The translations under genes and the position numbers were made by a program. Positions 1 through 6,805 of a stretch of DNA of 14,704 bases are shown piece after piece (position 1 is the first letter of the stretch; each line of letters begins with the position of its first letter). Where the stretch lies: the NCBI GenBank assembly GCA_002368955.1, contig DFDY01000196.1, forward strand, positions 1 through 14,704. The letters are read 5' to 3'. This stretch comes from Bacteroidales bacterium UBA3816. Lineage in GTDB: Bacteria; Bacteroidota; Bacteroidia; Bacteroidales; P3. The notes beneath the pieces were generated by a model. The model was given only the letters and a program-made list of their open reading frames with translations, searched no databases and was not told the origin of the DNA.

Positions 1-71
1 AAAACTAAAAGGGTGGACGGGGTGACACTTGAAGGTAAAAGGTAAAAACTAAAAACTAAAAGGGTGGGCGG
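1..71. repeat. Two copies of an A-rich 20-base repeat, 51 bases apart
   Basis: Bases 1-20 and 52-71 agree at 19 of 20 positions (core AAAACTAAAAGGGTGG followed by ACGG or GCGG). The material between them contains further AAAACTAAA units. The first copy begins at the window edge, so the array may continue to the left. It lies just beyond the stop codon of the fimbrillin-like gene. Whether it is a tandem array, a dispersed repeat or terminator debris cannot be decided from this window. Confidence 0.55.
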
Positions 72-101
72 CAGCTTTTACTTTTTAGTTTTTACTTTTT
101 A
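36..101 (-). terminator. Long A/T-rich palindrome at the end of the fimbrillin-like gene
   Basis: Bases 36-62 pair with 75-101 in a 27-pair stem that has one C-C mismatch (56/81) and one G-U pair (41/96). The loop at 63-74 is G-rich. Read on the minus strand, the 3' arm is rich in T runs, as expected for an intrinsic terminator, and the 5' arm includes the TAA stop codon at 99-101. The stem is longer and more A/T-rich than the other terminators here. It is nearly symmetrical, so it could act in both directions. Confidence 0.6.
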
Positions 102-938
102 GTTTACTATTTTGTTTGTGGGCTTGCTGAAGTTGAGGCTCTCAAGCGTAAACGCGGTGATGGCGTTCTGCTCGACGACGATAGGCTCGCCTTCACCCAA
201 ACAGGCGGAGGCGCGCATCTGGTCGGTGGTGTAAAGGAAAGCCGAAAGGCTGCTGTAGGTGCCAGCGGGAATGGCGATATAGTAGTTGCCGTCCCCTTGG
301 CTGGAGTGGGCGACGTTGAGAATGGTGTTGGAGGTGCCGCCGGACACATAGGAAAGCTGCGGGCAGAGCGGGTTGTCGGGGTTCTCCACGAGGTCATACT
401 CGCCGTTGATAATTTGGTCCGAGAAGAGGATGACGTATGTGATTCTTTTTGCCGCAGGGCCTGTCAGTTTGAGACGGACAACTCCGCAGAGATTGTAGAA
501 GTCCAGCAGATTGGTGTCGGAGTGGGCATAGGCGGGTGCGCCGGTGAGGGTGCCGGAGAGGGAATTTTGTGTGGGCGGCACCGTGATGCGGGTGGGGGAG
601 CGGAAAAGGCTGGCGGGATAGATGGCCGTGTAGGGACCGCGGCGGGTGCCTTCGGGCAGTGAGTCGTATTTGAAAAACGCCACCGTGGTATCTCTGCCGG
701 TGGTCATGCATTGTCGGGGCATGAGGTCGCTGCCCCAAACGCATATCCGGTCGCCTGCGCTCCACAGCGGCATGAAGTCATCCAGGGTGGTTTTGGCACT
801 GCCTTTCACATACTCGGTGGTCGTGGCCGTAAAACCTTTGCTCGCAGGTGTGTTGGGCTGAGCGGGATTCTTCTCGCACGAAACCAATAATAGTGGTGCT
901 ATAATTGTGGAAAATAGCAAGATGCGTAATTTGTTCAT
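99..938 (-). CDS. Fimbrillin-like surface lipoprotein
   Basis: The 279-residue protein starts with a type II signal peptide. A basic N-terminus and hydrophobic stretch lead to the lipobox LLVSC, with Cys21 as the lipid-attachment residue. The mature part resembles the FimA/Mfa-type fimbrillin-like families of Bacteroidales. Typical signatures are a Trp-x-x-Gly-Asp segment (59-63), YTAIYP (103-108), FYNLCGVVRLKL (147-158) and a YYIAIPAGTY stretch (219-228). Such proteins are exported as lipoproteins and sit at the cell surface, some as pilus subunits or anchors. No neighbouring pilus genes are visible, so a pilus role is not shown. At 279 residues it is short for a major fimbrillin. It has its own promoter (965-995) and ends in a palindrome. 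The fimbrillin-like assignment rests on motif recall, not on a profile search. Confidence 0.75.
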   Translation of the reverse strand: MNKLRILLFSTIIAPLLLVSCEKNPAQPNTPASKGFTATTTEYVKGSAKTTLDDFMPLWSAGDRICVWGSDLMPRQCMTTGRDTTVAFFKYDSLPEGTRRGPYTAIYPASLFRSPTRITVPPTQNSLSGTLTGAPAYAHSDTNLLDFYNLCGVVRLKLTGPAAKRITYVILFSDQIINGEYDLVENPDNPLCPQLSYVSGGTSNTILNVAHSSQGDGNYYIAIPAGTYSSLSAFLYTTDQMRASACLGEGEPIVVEQNAITAFTLESLNFSKPTNKIVN

Positions 939-964
939 GGCGGTGGGATGTTTTTTTTATTTTG

Positions 965-995
965 CAAAGATACAAAAGATGGACGGTTCGGCAAA
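965..995 (-). promoter_or_regulatory. Bacteroidota-type promoter of the fimbrillin-like gene
   Basis: On the minus strand, TATCTTTG (965-972) matches the -7 consensus TAnnTTTG. TTTG at 992-995 lies 19 bases upstream and matches the -33 element. The predicted transcription start falls about 20 bases before the ATG at 938. Confidence 0.75.
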
Positions 996-1077
996 AAAAA
1001 GTTTCGCCCAGACTTCCTCAGCCCCATCCGGTTGGCCTGCGATGATGGACACAGGTTGACGTTTTGGGGCAAGTTTT

Positions 1078-1109
1078 TTTGGAAGTATTGGTTTTTTTTT
1101 GTACCTTTG
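1078..1109 (+). promoter_or_regulatory. Bacteroidota-type promoter of the CoA-transferase gene
   Basis: TACCTTTG at 1102-1109 fits the -7 consensus, and TTTG at 1078-1081 fits the -33 element, with a 20-base spacer. The predicted start near 1116 leaves a leader of about 120 bases before the ATG at 1236. That is long for this window. The leader contains a short GTTGG/CCAAC stem (1171-1175 and 1185-1189) but no riboswitch that I recognise. The last 30 bases before the ATG are A/T-rich with no Shine-Dalgarno sequence, as is usual for the phylum. Confidence 0.75.
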
Positions 1110-1235
1110 CTTTGTCATAATGTGATTGGAACAGGTGATAAGTTGTTGATTCTTATGGCATAATATTGTTGTTGGGGATGCCTGCCAACTGTACAAAGAA
1201 CAAAATTATTGAAAGTAACATAATAAACAATTTAT

Positions 1236-2540
1236 ATGAAACCAATCAAATTTGTTTCGGCTGATGAGGCCGTGAAGGTTGTCAAAAGTGGCGACCATGT
1301 CCATTTCAGCAGTGTTTCCGCCTATCCCGTCATATTGGGTGAGGCCCTGGCCCGTCGTGGCGACAGCGGCGAACTGAAGGATGTACGCATCCACCACCTC
1401 CACACCGAAGGCGATGCCCCCTACACCCATGAGAAATACAACGGTGTCTTTTTCACCCAGTCCTTCTTCGTAGGCGCCAATGTGCGCAAGGACACCCAGT
1501 CCGGCTGGGCCGACTACATCCCCGTCTTCCTGCGCGAGACCCAGAAACTCTATCGCAGCGGCGTGCTGCCCTGCGACGTGGCCATGATTCAGGTCTCTAT
1601 GGTGGACAAGCACGGTTATGTCTCGCTCGGCACCTCGGTCGATGCCACCTTGGCCGCCGTGGAGTGTGCCAAGACCGTCATTGCTGTCATGAACCCCAAT
1701 GTGCCGCGTGCCTGGGGCAACGCCATCATCCCTGCTGATGCAGTGGACATCTGGGTCGAAGACGACACTCCCCTCACTCCCGCCAAACCCGCCGAACCCA
1801 ATGAGGTGGACCTCAAGATTGGCGAACATGTGGCCGAATTGGTCGAGGACGGTGCCTGCCTGCAGATGGGCATAGGTGCCATCCCCAACGCTGTGCTGGC
1901 CCGTCTGGGCAACCACAAGAACCTGGGTGTGCACACCGAGATGTTCAGTGACGGCCTCCTGCCCCTCATCAAGAGCGGCGTGGTCAACGGCCTGAACAAG
2001 AAATATCGCCGTGGCCGTATCGTCAGCACCTTTCTGATGGGTACCAAAGAACTCTACGACTTCATAGACGACAACCCCGGCATCTATATGACCGACGTGA
2101 AGTACTCCAACGACCCGCAGGTCATTGGCAAGAACCCCAAAGTCTGTGCCATCAACAGTGCCTTGCAGATCGACCTCACCGGACAGGTCTGCGCCGACTC
2201 CATCGGCACCAAGTTCTACAGCGGCGTGGGTGGACAGATTGACTTTGTGGACGGTGCCAACCTCAGCGAGGGCGGCAAGGCCATCATCGCCATGCCTTCC
2301 ATCACTGCCAAAGGCATCAGCAAGATTGCCCCCACCCTGACCCTCGGCGCCGGCGTGGTCACCACCCGTAACCACATCCACTACGTGGTCACCGAGAACG
2401 GAGCAGTGGACCTCTATGGCAAGAGTTTGCAAGAACGAGCCAAGTTGCTCATCAGCATTGCCCACCCCAGTGCCCAAGAGGAACTGGATAGGGCTGCATT
2501 TGAACGCTTCGGACCTCACTATACCGCTGTGAACGTCTGA
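1236..2540 (+). CDS. CoA-transferase, 4-hydroxybutyrate/butyryl-CoA:acetate type
   Basis: This 434-residue cytoplasmic enzyme belongs to the acetyl-CoA hydrolase/transferase family (family I CoA-transferases, like AbfT and butyryl-CoA:acetate CoA-transferase). These enzymes move CoA between acyl groups through a glutamyl-CoA intermediate. The expected catalytic glutamate is E235 in GVHTEMFSDG (231-240). The CoA-binding glycine loops are MGIGAIPNAV (211-220) and GVGGQIDFVDGA (330-341). Length is full for the family. The gene has its own promoter and is followed at once by a strong terminator, so it is probably monocistronic. The acyl substrate cannot be read from sequence. The lysine-fermentation gene kce about 7 kb away makes a role in making acetate or butyrate plausible, but that is inference. 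Its G/C-rich third codon positions produce a long spurious open frame on the opposite strand. Confidence 0.88.
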   Translation: MKPIKFVSADEAVKVVKSGDHVHFSSVSAYPVILGEALARRGDSGELKDVRIHHLHTEGDAPYTHEKYNGVFFTQSFFVGANVRKDTQSGWADYIPVFLRETQKLYRSGVLPCDVAMIQVSMVDKHGYVSLGTSVDATLAAVECAKTVIAVMNPNVPRAWGNAIIPADAVDIWVEDDTPLTPAKPAEPNEVDLKIGEHVAELVEDGACLQMGIGAIPNAVLARLGNHKNLGVHTEMFSDGLLPLIKSGVVNGLNKKYRRGRIVSTFLMGTKELYDFIDDNPGIYMTDVKYSNDPQVIGKNPKVCAINSALQIDLTGQVCADSIGTKFYSGVGGQIDFVDGANLSEGGKAIIAMPSITAKGISKIAPTLTLGAGVVTTRNHIHYVVTENGAVDLYGKSLQERAKLLISIAHPSAQEELDRAAFERFGPHYTAVNV

Positions 2541-2570
2541 TAAATGTAATTTCTTTCGCATTTTTTGTGG

Positions 2571-2608
2571 GGTTGGCACTGCATCTGGTCAGTGCCAACC
2601 TTTTTTTT
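2571..2608 (+). terminator. Intrinsic terminator of the CoA-transferase gene
   Basis: A perfect 11-bp stem (GGTTGGCACTG at 2571-2581 with CAGTGCCAACC at 2590-2600) encloses an 8-base loop and is followed by eight Ts (2601-2608). It starts 30 bases after the stop codon. Confidence 0.93.
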
Positions 2609-2881
2609 CGTCCACGTTCGTCACTGCCTTGAATGGCTGTAAGCATATGCGCGAGACGTTTCTCTGCTTTCCCTGTCTCTCACAGAATTCCACACCATTC
2701 CCCACGGCTACGCTGCGTTCCCCATGCTTCTTCCTCCTTTCAATAGCCCATCCTATTCGCTATACACTCGATATATAATATAGTGGATAACGAAGGGAAA
2801 GTGTGTATGATTTGGCGCGATAGCGAGTGAGATACAGCCGCTGCTGAGGCACGACAATACGAGCACATGTAGGGCGGTGCA
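2609..2881. other. Intergenic gap with an imperfect inverted repeat, no gene seen
   Basis: This part of the 404-base gap lies between two terminators and holds no convincing gene on either strand. Bases 2756-2768 (TTCGCTATACACT) pair with 2782-2794 (AGTGGATAACGAA) at 11 of 13 positions around an A/T-only-like loop. The motif CGATAGCGAGTG at 2819-2830 partly repeats the left arm in inverted form. No -7 box points out of the gap. It could be a degraded repeat element, but no known element was recognised. Confidence 0.4.
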
Positions 2882-2921
2882 AAAAAGAAAGTACCGCAGG
2901 GGGTGGGTCCTGCGGTACTTT
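2882..2921 (-). terminator. Intrinsic terminator of the OmpA-family gene
   Basis: A perfect 13-bp stem (2888-2900 with 2909-2921) has an 8-base G-rich loop. On the minus strand it is followed by CTTTTTT (2881-2887). It lies 23 bases beyond the stop codon of the OmpA-family gene. Confidence 0.93.
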
Positions 2922-2944
2922 GCTATGGTGTGGAGGCGTAGGCC

Positions 2945-4552
2945 TTACTTGCCGATGGTGATTTCGATGCGGCGGTTCTTAGCACGGCCTTCCTTGGTGT
3001 TGTTGGGGGCAATGGGGTTGCTCTCGCCCTTGCCGATAGCCTTCACGCGGCTGTCGGCAATGCCTTTGGAAATGAGCATCTTCTTGATGTTTTCGGCACG
3101 GCGTTTGGAGAGGGCCAGGTTGGAGGCATCGTTGCCCACGTTGTCGGTGTAGCCGGTGACGACGACATTGATTTCGGGATGCTTGTCCATGATCTCTTTC
3201 AGGTTGTCCCAGGAGTCCTCGTTGAGTTGGCCGAAGATGGGCATGTCCTTGCCTGTTTCGAAATAGGCGGTGTCGCTAAAGCCAGCCACAAAGGCAGCCT
3301 CTTCGCGAGCCTTCTGTTCGGCTTTGGCACGGGCGCGGGCCTCTGCATCGGCTTTGGCGCGAGCTTCGGCCTCAGCCTTGGCGCGTGCCTCGGCTTCGGC
3401 TTTGGCGCGAGCCAGAGCGTCGGCTTCGGCTTTGGCCTTGTCGGCCTCAGCCTTGGCTTTGTCGGCCTCTGCCTTAGCCTTGGCCAGTTCAGCTGCATGG
3501 GCGGCGGCTATGGAGTCGGCCTGGGCTTTGGCACGTGCTTCGGCTTCGGCCTTGGCGCGTGCGGCAGCCTCTTCGCGGGCTTTGAGTTCGGCAGCCAGAC
3601 GGGCGGCTTCGGCAGCCTCGACGGCAGCAATGGAGTCGGCGCGGGCCTGAGCTATGGCAGCTAGGCGGGCTTCCTCTTTCTCACGCCAGTCGACGTCCTT
3701 GCCCATGCCAAAACGCAGGCCAATCTTGATGCCTACTTCCAGCGGGTTGACCTTATTGGCACGGTCGGAGGCAAAGACACCTTGGTAGTTGTAGACGCCT
3801 TGGTACTCGTTATAGTTGAAGAGTGGCACATTGACGTCGGCTGCGTTGTTGACGTTGGCGGGGGAGTAGTCGCCGTAGACACCTAAGTAAAGGCCGGCGC
3901 CCTCGGTGAGGTTGAAGACGAAGCCAAGGTCGGCCAGAATGCCCACATAGAGTTTCTTGAGGTCCAGCTTGCCCTCTTCGTTGGCGGTGTAGCCCCCGAG
4001 GAGGTGGTTCTCGATGCCCTCGCCGTAGACAACGTTGGTGCGGCTCATGTAGGCTTCGCGGCTATACTGGCCGTCGATGGTGCGGTAATTGCCCATGACG
4101 GGGAAATTGAACGAGGCTCCTAAGCCCATCTGGAAGGCGGTGCTCACGCTGAGGGGGGCACGGATAATGAGCTGTGCGGGGATGGTGACGGGCACGATAT
4201 TCTGTTTTTCTTTCCAGTGATAGAAGTTGGTGGTGACCACGTCGGCGGCATAGATGGCACCGGGCAGCATGACGTTGTTTTGGGTAAAACTGTAGTCGTA
4301 GGTGGAGCGGGCATTGAGGCAGCCGGCTTGCACACCAATACCAAAGCCGATGTAGTGGTTGAACATATATTGATACTGGGTCTCAACTAGGCCGCCGAAA
4401 CCAAGGCTGTGGTCGCCATCGGTGGGGGCGTACTGGAGGCTGTGGATGCCACCGCCCAGGTTGAGCTGGGTGTTGGAGATGTGGTCGGTGGACTGGGCCG
4501 AGGCGGTGGCCACGGCGGCTATCAGCAGGAGTGATGTTATTATCTTTTTCAT
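2945..4552 (-). CDS. OmpA-family outer-membrane protein with a TolA-like alanine-rich helix
   Basis: The 535-residue protein has a Sec signal peptide (about 1-19, ending ASA-Q). Residues 25-285 alternate short polar and aromatic/glycine stretches, as in an outer-membrane beta-barrel. Residues 290-420 are an almost uninterrupted Ala/Lys/Glu/Arg helix. Residues 425-535 are an OmpA C-terminal domain that binds peptidoglycan. D470 in TGYTDNVG and R485 in LSKRRAE have the 15-residue spacing of the two diaminopimelate-binding residues of OmpA. The helix contains three exact KAKAEAD heptads (358-378), then ARAKAEAE-type octads (381-404), much like domain II of TolA. The protein should tie the outer membrane to the cell wall. 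No -7 box is seen before its start. The gap to the upstream T9SS-cargo gene is 57 bases, so the two are probably co-transcribed. A strong terminator follows. Confidence 0.88.
   Translation of the reverse strand: MKKIITSLLLIAAVATASAQSTDHISNTQLNLGGGIHSLQYAPTDGDHSLGFGGLVETQYQYMFNHYIGFGIGVQAGCLNARSTYDYSFTQNNVMLPGAIYAADVVTTNFYHWKEKQNIVPVTIPAQLIIRAPLSVSTAFQMGLGASFNFPVMGNYRTIDGQYSREAYMSRTNVVYGEGIENHLLGGYTANEEGKLDLKKLYVGILADLGFVFNLTEGAGLYLGVYGDYSPANVNNAADVNVPLFNYNEYQGVYNYQGVFASDRANKVNPLEVGIKIGLRFGMGKDVDWREKEEARLAAIAQARADSIAAVEAAEAARLAAELKAREEAAARAKAEAEARAKAQADSIAAAHAAELAKAKAEADKAKAEADKAKAEADALARAKAEAEARAKAEAEARAKADAEARARAKAEQKAREEAAFVAGFSDTAYFETGKDMPIFGQLNEDSWDNLKEIMDKHPEINVVVTGYTDNVGNDASNLALSKRRAENIKKMLISKGIADSRVKAIGKGESNPIAPNNTKEGRAKNRRIEITIGK
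3305..3562 (-). repeat. Short coding repeats encoding the TolA-like helix
   Basis: This stretch codes for residues 331-416 of the OmpA-family protein. It consists of near-identical units built from alternating Ala and charged codons. A 21-base unit occurs three times (KAKAEAD, residues 358-378), and a 24-base unit about three times (ARAKAEAE-like, residues 381-404). Such repeats can gain or lose units by slippage without shifting the frame. Confidence 0.8.
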
Positions 4553-4609
4553 TATCGTTCTATATTTGAAGGCTAGGCCCGTAGGGCTTCGCCCAGTTTG
4601 TTTTTTATG

Positions 4610-6559
4610 TTAGAGTTTGATGGTTTTGGCGGTGGCGCCGTCGACGTTGATGAGGTAGGTGCCTTGGGGCAGGGTGCTCATGTCGAGGGTGAAGGCACGG
4701 CCGGTGAAGGTGGTGCAGTGCACTTGGTTGCCATAGCTGTTGAAAACACGCAGCAGGTGGGTCTCGTTTTCAAACTGGCCTTGCAGTTTCACCAGTGCCT
4801 GATTGACAACGGGGCTGGGGTTGACGTGGACCACCTGGCTGGGGGTGGTGGCAATGTACTGGCTCTCGTTCCAGGGGCAGACAATGTTTTCGTCCTCGGT
4901 GCCGGCGTTGACCAGCACGTAGTAAGTGCCCGTCAGGCCGCCCATTTCTTGGTGGTAGGGCTTGGACTCGTTGATGAGCTCGTTGTTGTGGTACCACTTG
5001 AAAGAGTGGAAACGGTTGGGCTGGTTGTCGAGACGACCGCTGTTGTCTATGCTGAGCACATCGTCGAAGACTTGCACAAGGTACTGGTTGGAGAGGTTGA
5101 CGGTGAAGGGAGCGGTGAACTCGTCAGAGAGGACGCTGGCCAGGTTGACAAAGGTGATGGAAGCCTGGTAGTGGCCGCCTTGGCAGTTGGCCGGTACGAC
5201 AAAGGAGATGATGGAGTCGGCCGGGGTGCAGGGGGTCCAGTTGGTGTTTTGGAATCCTTGGGCAAGGGCATCGGCATTGAAGGTCACTTGGTAGGCTGTA
5301 GGATGGCCGGTGCGGAGCTTGTATTGCAGCCGGACGGAGTCGCCTTGGCAGAAACCGCTGACCAGGGCATTGACGGGCTGGCCGTTCACGGTGTCGAGCA
5401 CGGTGGGCATGATGATGGCACCACCAGTGGTGTATACGGTGTCGGCGGGGACTTTGTAGTTTGTGGCCCGGGCACCTTGGAGGTCGTAGTGGATGGTGAT
5501 GGGTTTGTCATAGCCTACCTCGGCATTGTCGTAGGTGGCAACGGTGAGCAGTTCTATGGTGTCACCTTCAATAAAATTGAGGCCGACGGCGGGCTGGATA
5601 ACGTTGACGATGTTGTTGCCGTCGTATTCTTTGACAAATTTAATGATGGGCGATTCTATTTCGACATCCAGTTTGGAGATCATGCCCCAAAGTTGGTCGA
5701 TAGTGTCATAGACAACGTAGTTGCTGCCTTGGGGGCCAGAGGTGAGAAAGCTGATGTTCAGCAGGGTGTTGAAACCGTTGGTTTGGTTGGAAGAGTTGGC
5801 GTAGACGTAGGTGGTATGGAAAACGGTGTCGCCGTTGAGGACGTTGCCGGAGTCAATTACGCCATGGTTAGTGACAAAGAAAGAGGTGGTGCCGTCATAA
5901 ACTTTGCTGCTCTGAGCTTCAACGCCCGAGGCGTAGACAGCACGGGGATGGATGATGCCATAGAGCGTGTCAGCTATGGGGGCAATGTAGTTGTTGGCTG
6001 CGGGGCCGTTGATGGAGTACTGCATGGCCACAGGAACCTGAAGACCGGCATCGCAAGTGAGGTAGGAACAGCTGATGTTGACCGATACCGAGCCAGAGTC
6101 GGAAGCGATGAGGTTGGTCAGGTGACCCATTGAACTGAGGTTGGCTCCAATATTATGGTCGTAAATCTTGGGGGCAATTTCTACACCGAGGATGCCTAGC
6201 TGACGGGTGACGATGTCGGCATATAGTGTATCGTCTTTCACTACGTAGTTGCTGGCTTGTGGGCCGCTGAGGGTGTAGCTGATGCAAACGCGTTTGTTGG
6301 TGCCGACCACAGGGGTGTTGTAGTTGGCGGTAGCCGTGGCAATGGTGACGGTGTCGTTTCCGAGAATGCCAGTTAGGGTGCCGGGAATGACGGTGGCGAT
6401 GGTGGTGCCGTCATAGACTTTGGAAGAACTCATTTGCGTACCGGAGACGGTCAGCATGGTCTGAGACCATGCCGTCGTGGCCGTCAGACACAAAAAACTG
6501 GCCAAAAGAAAGGCTCTTTTGTACCAGAGAGAATTTGATAAGTGATGTTTTTGTATCAT
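4610..6559 (-). CDS. T9SS-exported protein with four YDG-type repeats
   Basis: The 649-residue protein has an N-terminal signal peptide (about 1-33: basic start, hydrophobic 16-30, then AWSQ). Four repeats follow. Each opens with a Lys-x-Tyr-Asp motif (KVYDG 47-51, KIYDH 131-135, KVYDG 219-223, KEYDG 310-314) and has an Asn-Tyr 56-60 residues later (SNY 105, NNY 191, SNY 281, TNY 368). This is the pattern of YDG/MBG-type Ig-like repeats in bacterial surface proteins. Residues 390-580 form further beta-rich segments. The last 70 residues, ending DMSTLPQGTYLINVDGATAK plus a short tail, match the T9SS type A sorting domain. The protein is probably carried across the outer membrane and then anchored or released. 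Its ligand is unknown. A -7 box lies upstream, and the OmpA-family gene follows after 57 bases. Confidence 0.82.
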   Translation of the reverse strand: MIQKHHLSNSLWYKRAFLLASFLCLTATTAWSQTMLTVSGTQMSSSKVYDGTTIATVIPGTLTGILGNDTVTIATATANYNTPVVGTNKRVCISYTLSGPQASNYVVKDDTLYADIVTRQLGILGVEIAPKIYDHNIGANLSSMGHLTNLIASDSGSVSVNISCSYLTCDAGLQVPVAMQYSINGPAANNYIAPIADTLYGIIHPRAVYASGVEAQSSKVYDGTTSFFVTNHGVIDSGNVLNGDTVFHTTYVYANSSNQTNGFNTLLNISFLTSGPQGSNYVVYDTIDQLWGMISKLDVEIESPIIKFVKEYDGNNIVNVIQPAVGLNFIEGDTIELLTVATYDNAEVGYDKPITIHYDLQGARATNYKVPADTVYTTGGAIIMPTVLDTVNGQPVNALVSGFCQGDSVRLQYKLRTGHPTAYQVTFNADALAQGFQNTNWTPCTPADSIISFVVPANCQGGHYQASITFVNLASVLSDEFTAPFTVNLSNQYLVQVFDDVLSIDNSGRLDNQPNRFHSFKWYHNNELINESKPYHQEMGGLTGTYYVLVNAGTEDENIVCPWNESQYIATTPSQVVHVNPSPVVNQALVKLQGQFENETHLLRVFNSYGNQVHCTTFTGRAFTLDMSTLPQGTYLINVDGATAKTIKL

Positions 6560-6614
6560 AACTATTTGTGTTTGTTTGTTTTGTTATTCAATGCTTGTTG
6601 TTAATCTTAACTTG

Positions 6615-6622
6615 CAAAGTTA
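6615..6622 (-). promoter_or_regulatory. -7 box upstream of the YDG-repeat gene
   Basis: TAACTTTG on the minus strand matches TAnnTTTG and lies 56 bases before the ATG at 6559. No clear TTTG is found at the expected -33 distance, so the promoter is less certain than the two at 965 and 1078. It would drive both the YDG-repeat and OmpA-family genes. Confidence 0.55.
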
Positions 6623-6742
6623 CATTTTTTTTTAAATATAATGTCCTTTTACTTTGACCTAAAATAATAAGGCGGGTTCTGTTGTGGCAATTGTTTCAGC
6701 GCATGACTGCACGGGCAACAGAGCGACTGTAGGGGTAGGGTA

Positions 6743-6780
6743 AAAAAAGGAAGAGGGTGCCGCAGCAAAGGCACCCTCTT
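6743..6780 (-). terminator. Intrinsic terminator of the deiminase gene
   Basis: A perfect 11-bp stem (6751-6761 with 6770-6780) has an 8-base loop. On the minus strand it is followed by CC and a run of seven Ts (6742-6748). It lies 25 bases past the deiminase stop codon. Beyond it, the spacer carries TCTGTTG (6678-6684) pairing with CAACAGA (6716-6722), which may be a chance stem. Confidence 0.92.
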
Positions 6781-6805
6781 GTGGGATGATAGAAAGTGGT
6801 TGAGT

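Noticed and set aside
1117..1235. Possible riboswitch in the CoA-transferase leader
   Set aside because: Only a 5-bp stem and weak A/T pairing are visible, and no known aptamer core is recognisable.
1206..2579. Open frame of 457 codons on the minus strand opposite the CoA-transferase
   Set aside because: It mirrors a clear full-length enzyme, has no family motifs, and runs through the terminator hairpin. Biased third codon positions explain it.
2888..2921. Hairpin read as part of a CRISPR or mobile-element end
   Set aside because: It occurs once, is followed by a T run on the minus strand and lies just after a stop codon, so it is a terminator.
3179..3664. Gly/Phe/Leu-rich and Ser/Ala-rich frames on the plus strand
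   Set aside because: They are antisense readings of the repeated Ala/Lys/Glu codons in the OmpA-family helix.
4563..4607. Small alternative hairpins (GCCC-GTA-GGGC and GGGC-TTC-GCCC) between the YDG-repeat and OmpA-family genes
   Set aside because: Each has only a 4-bp stem with no T run on the coding strand, so neither supports a terminator or regulator.
4598..6133. Open frame of 511 codons on the plus strand opposite the YDG-repeat gene
   Set aside because: Its Val/Gly-rich product has no recognisable domain. The opposite strand has a signal peptide, repeats and a T9SS tail.
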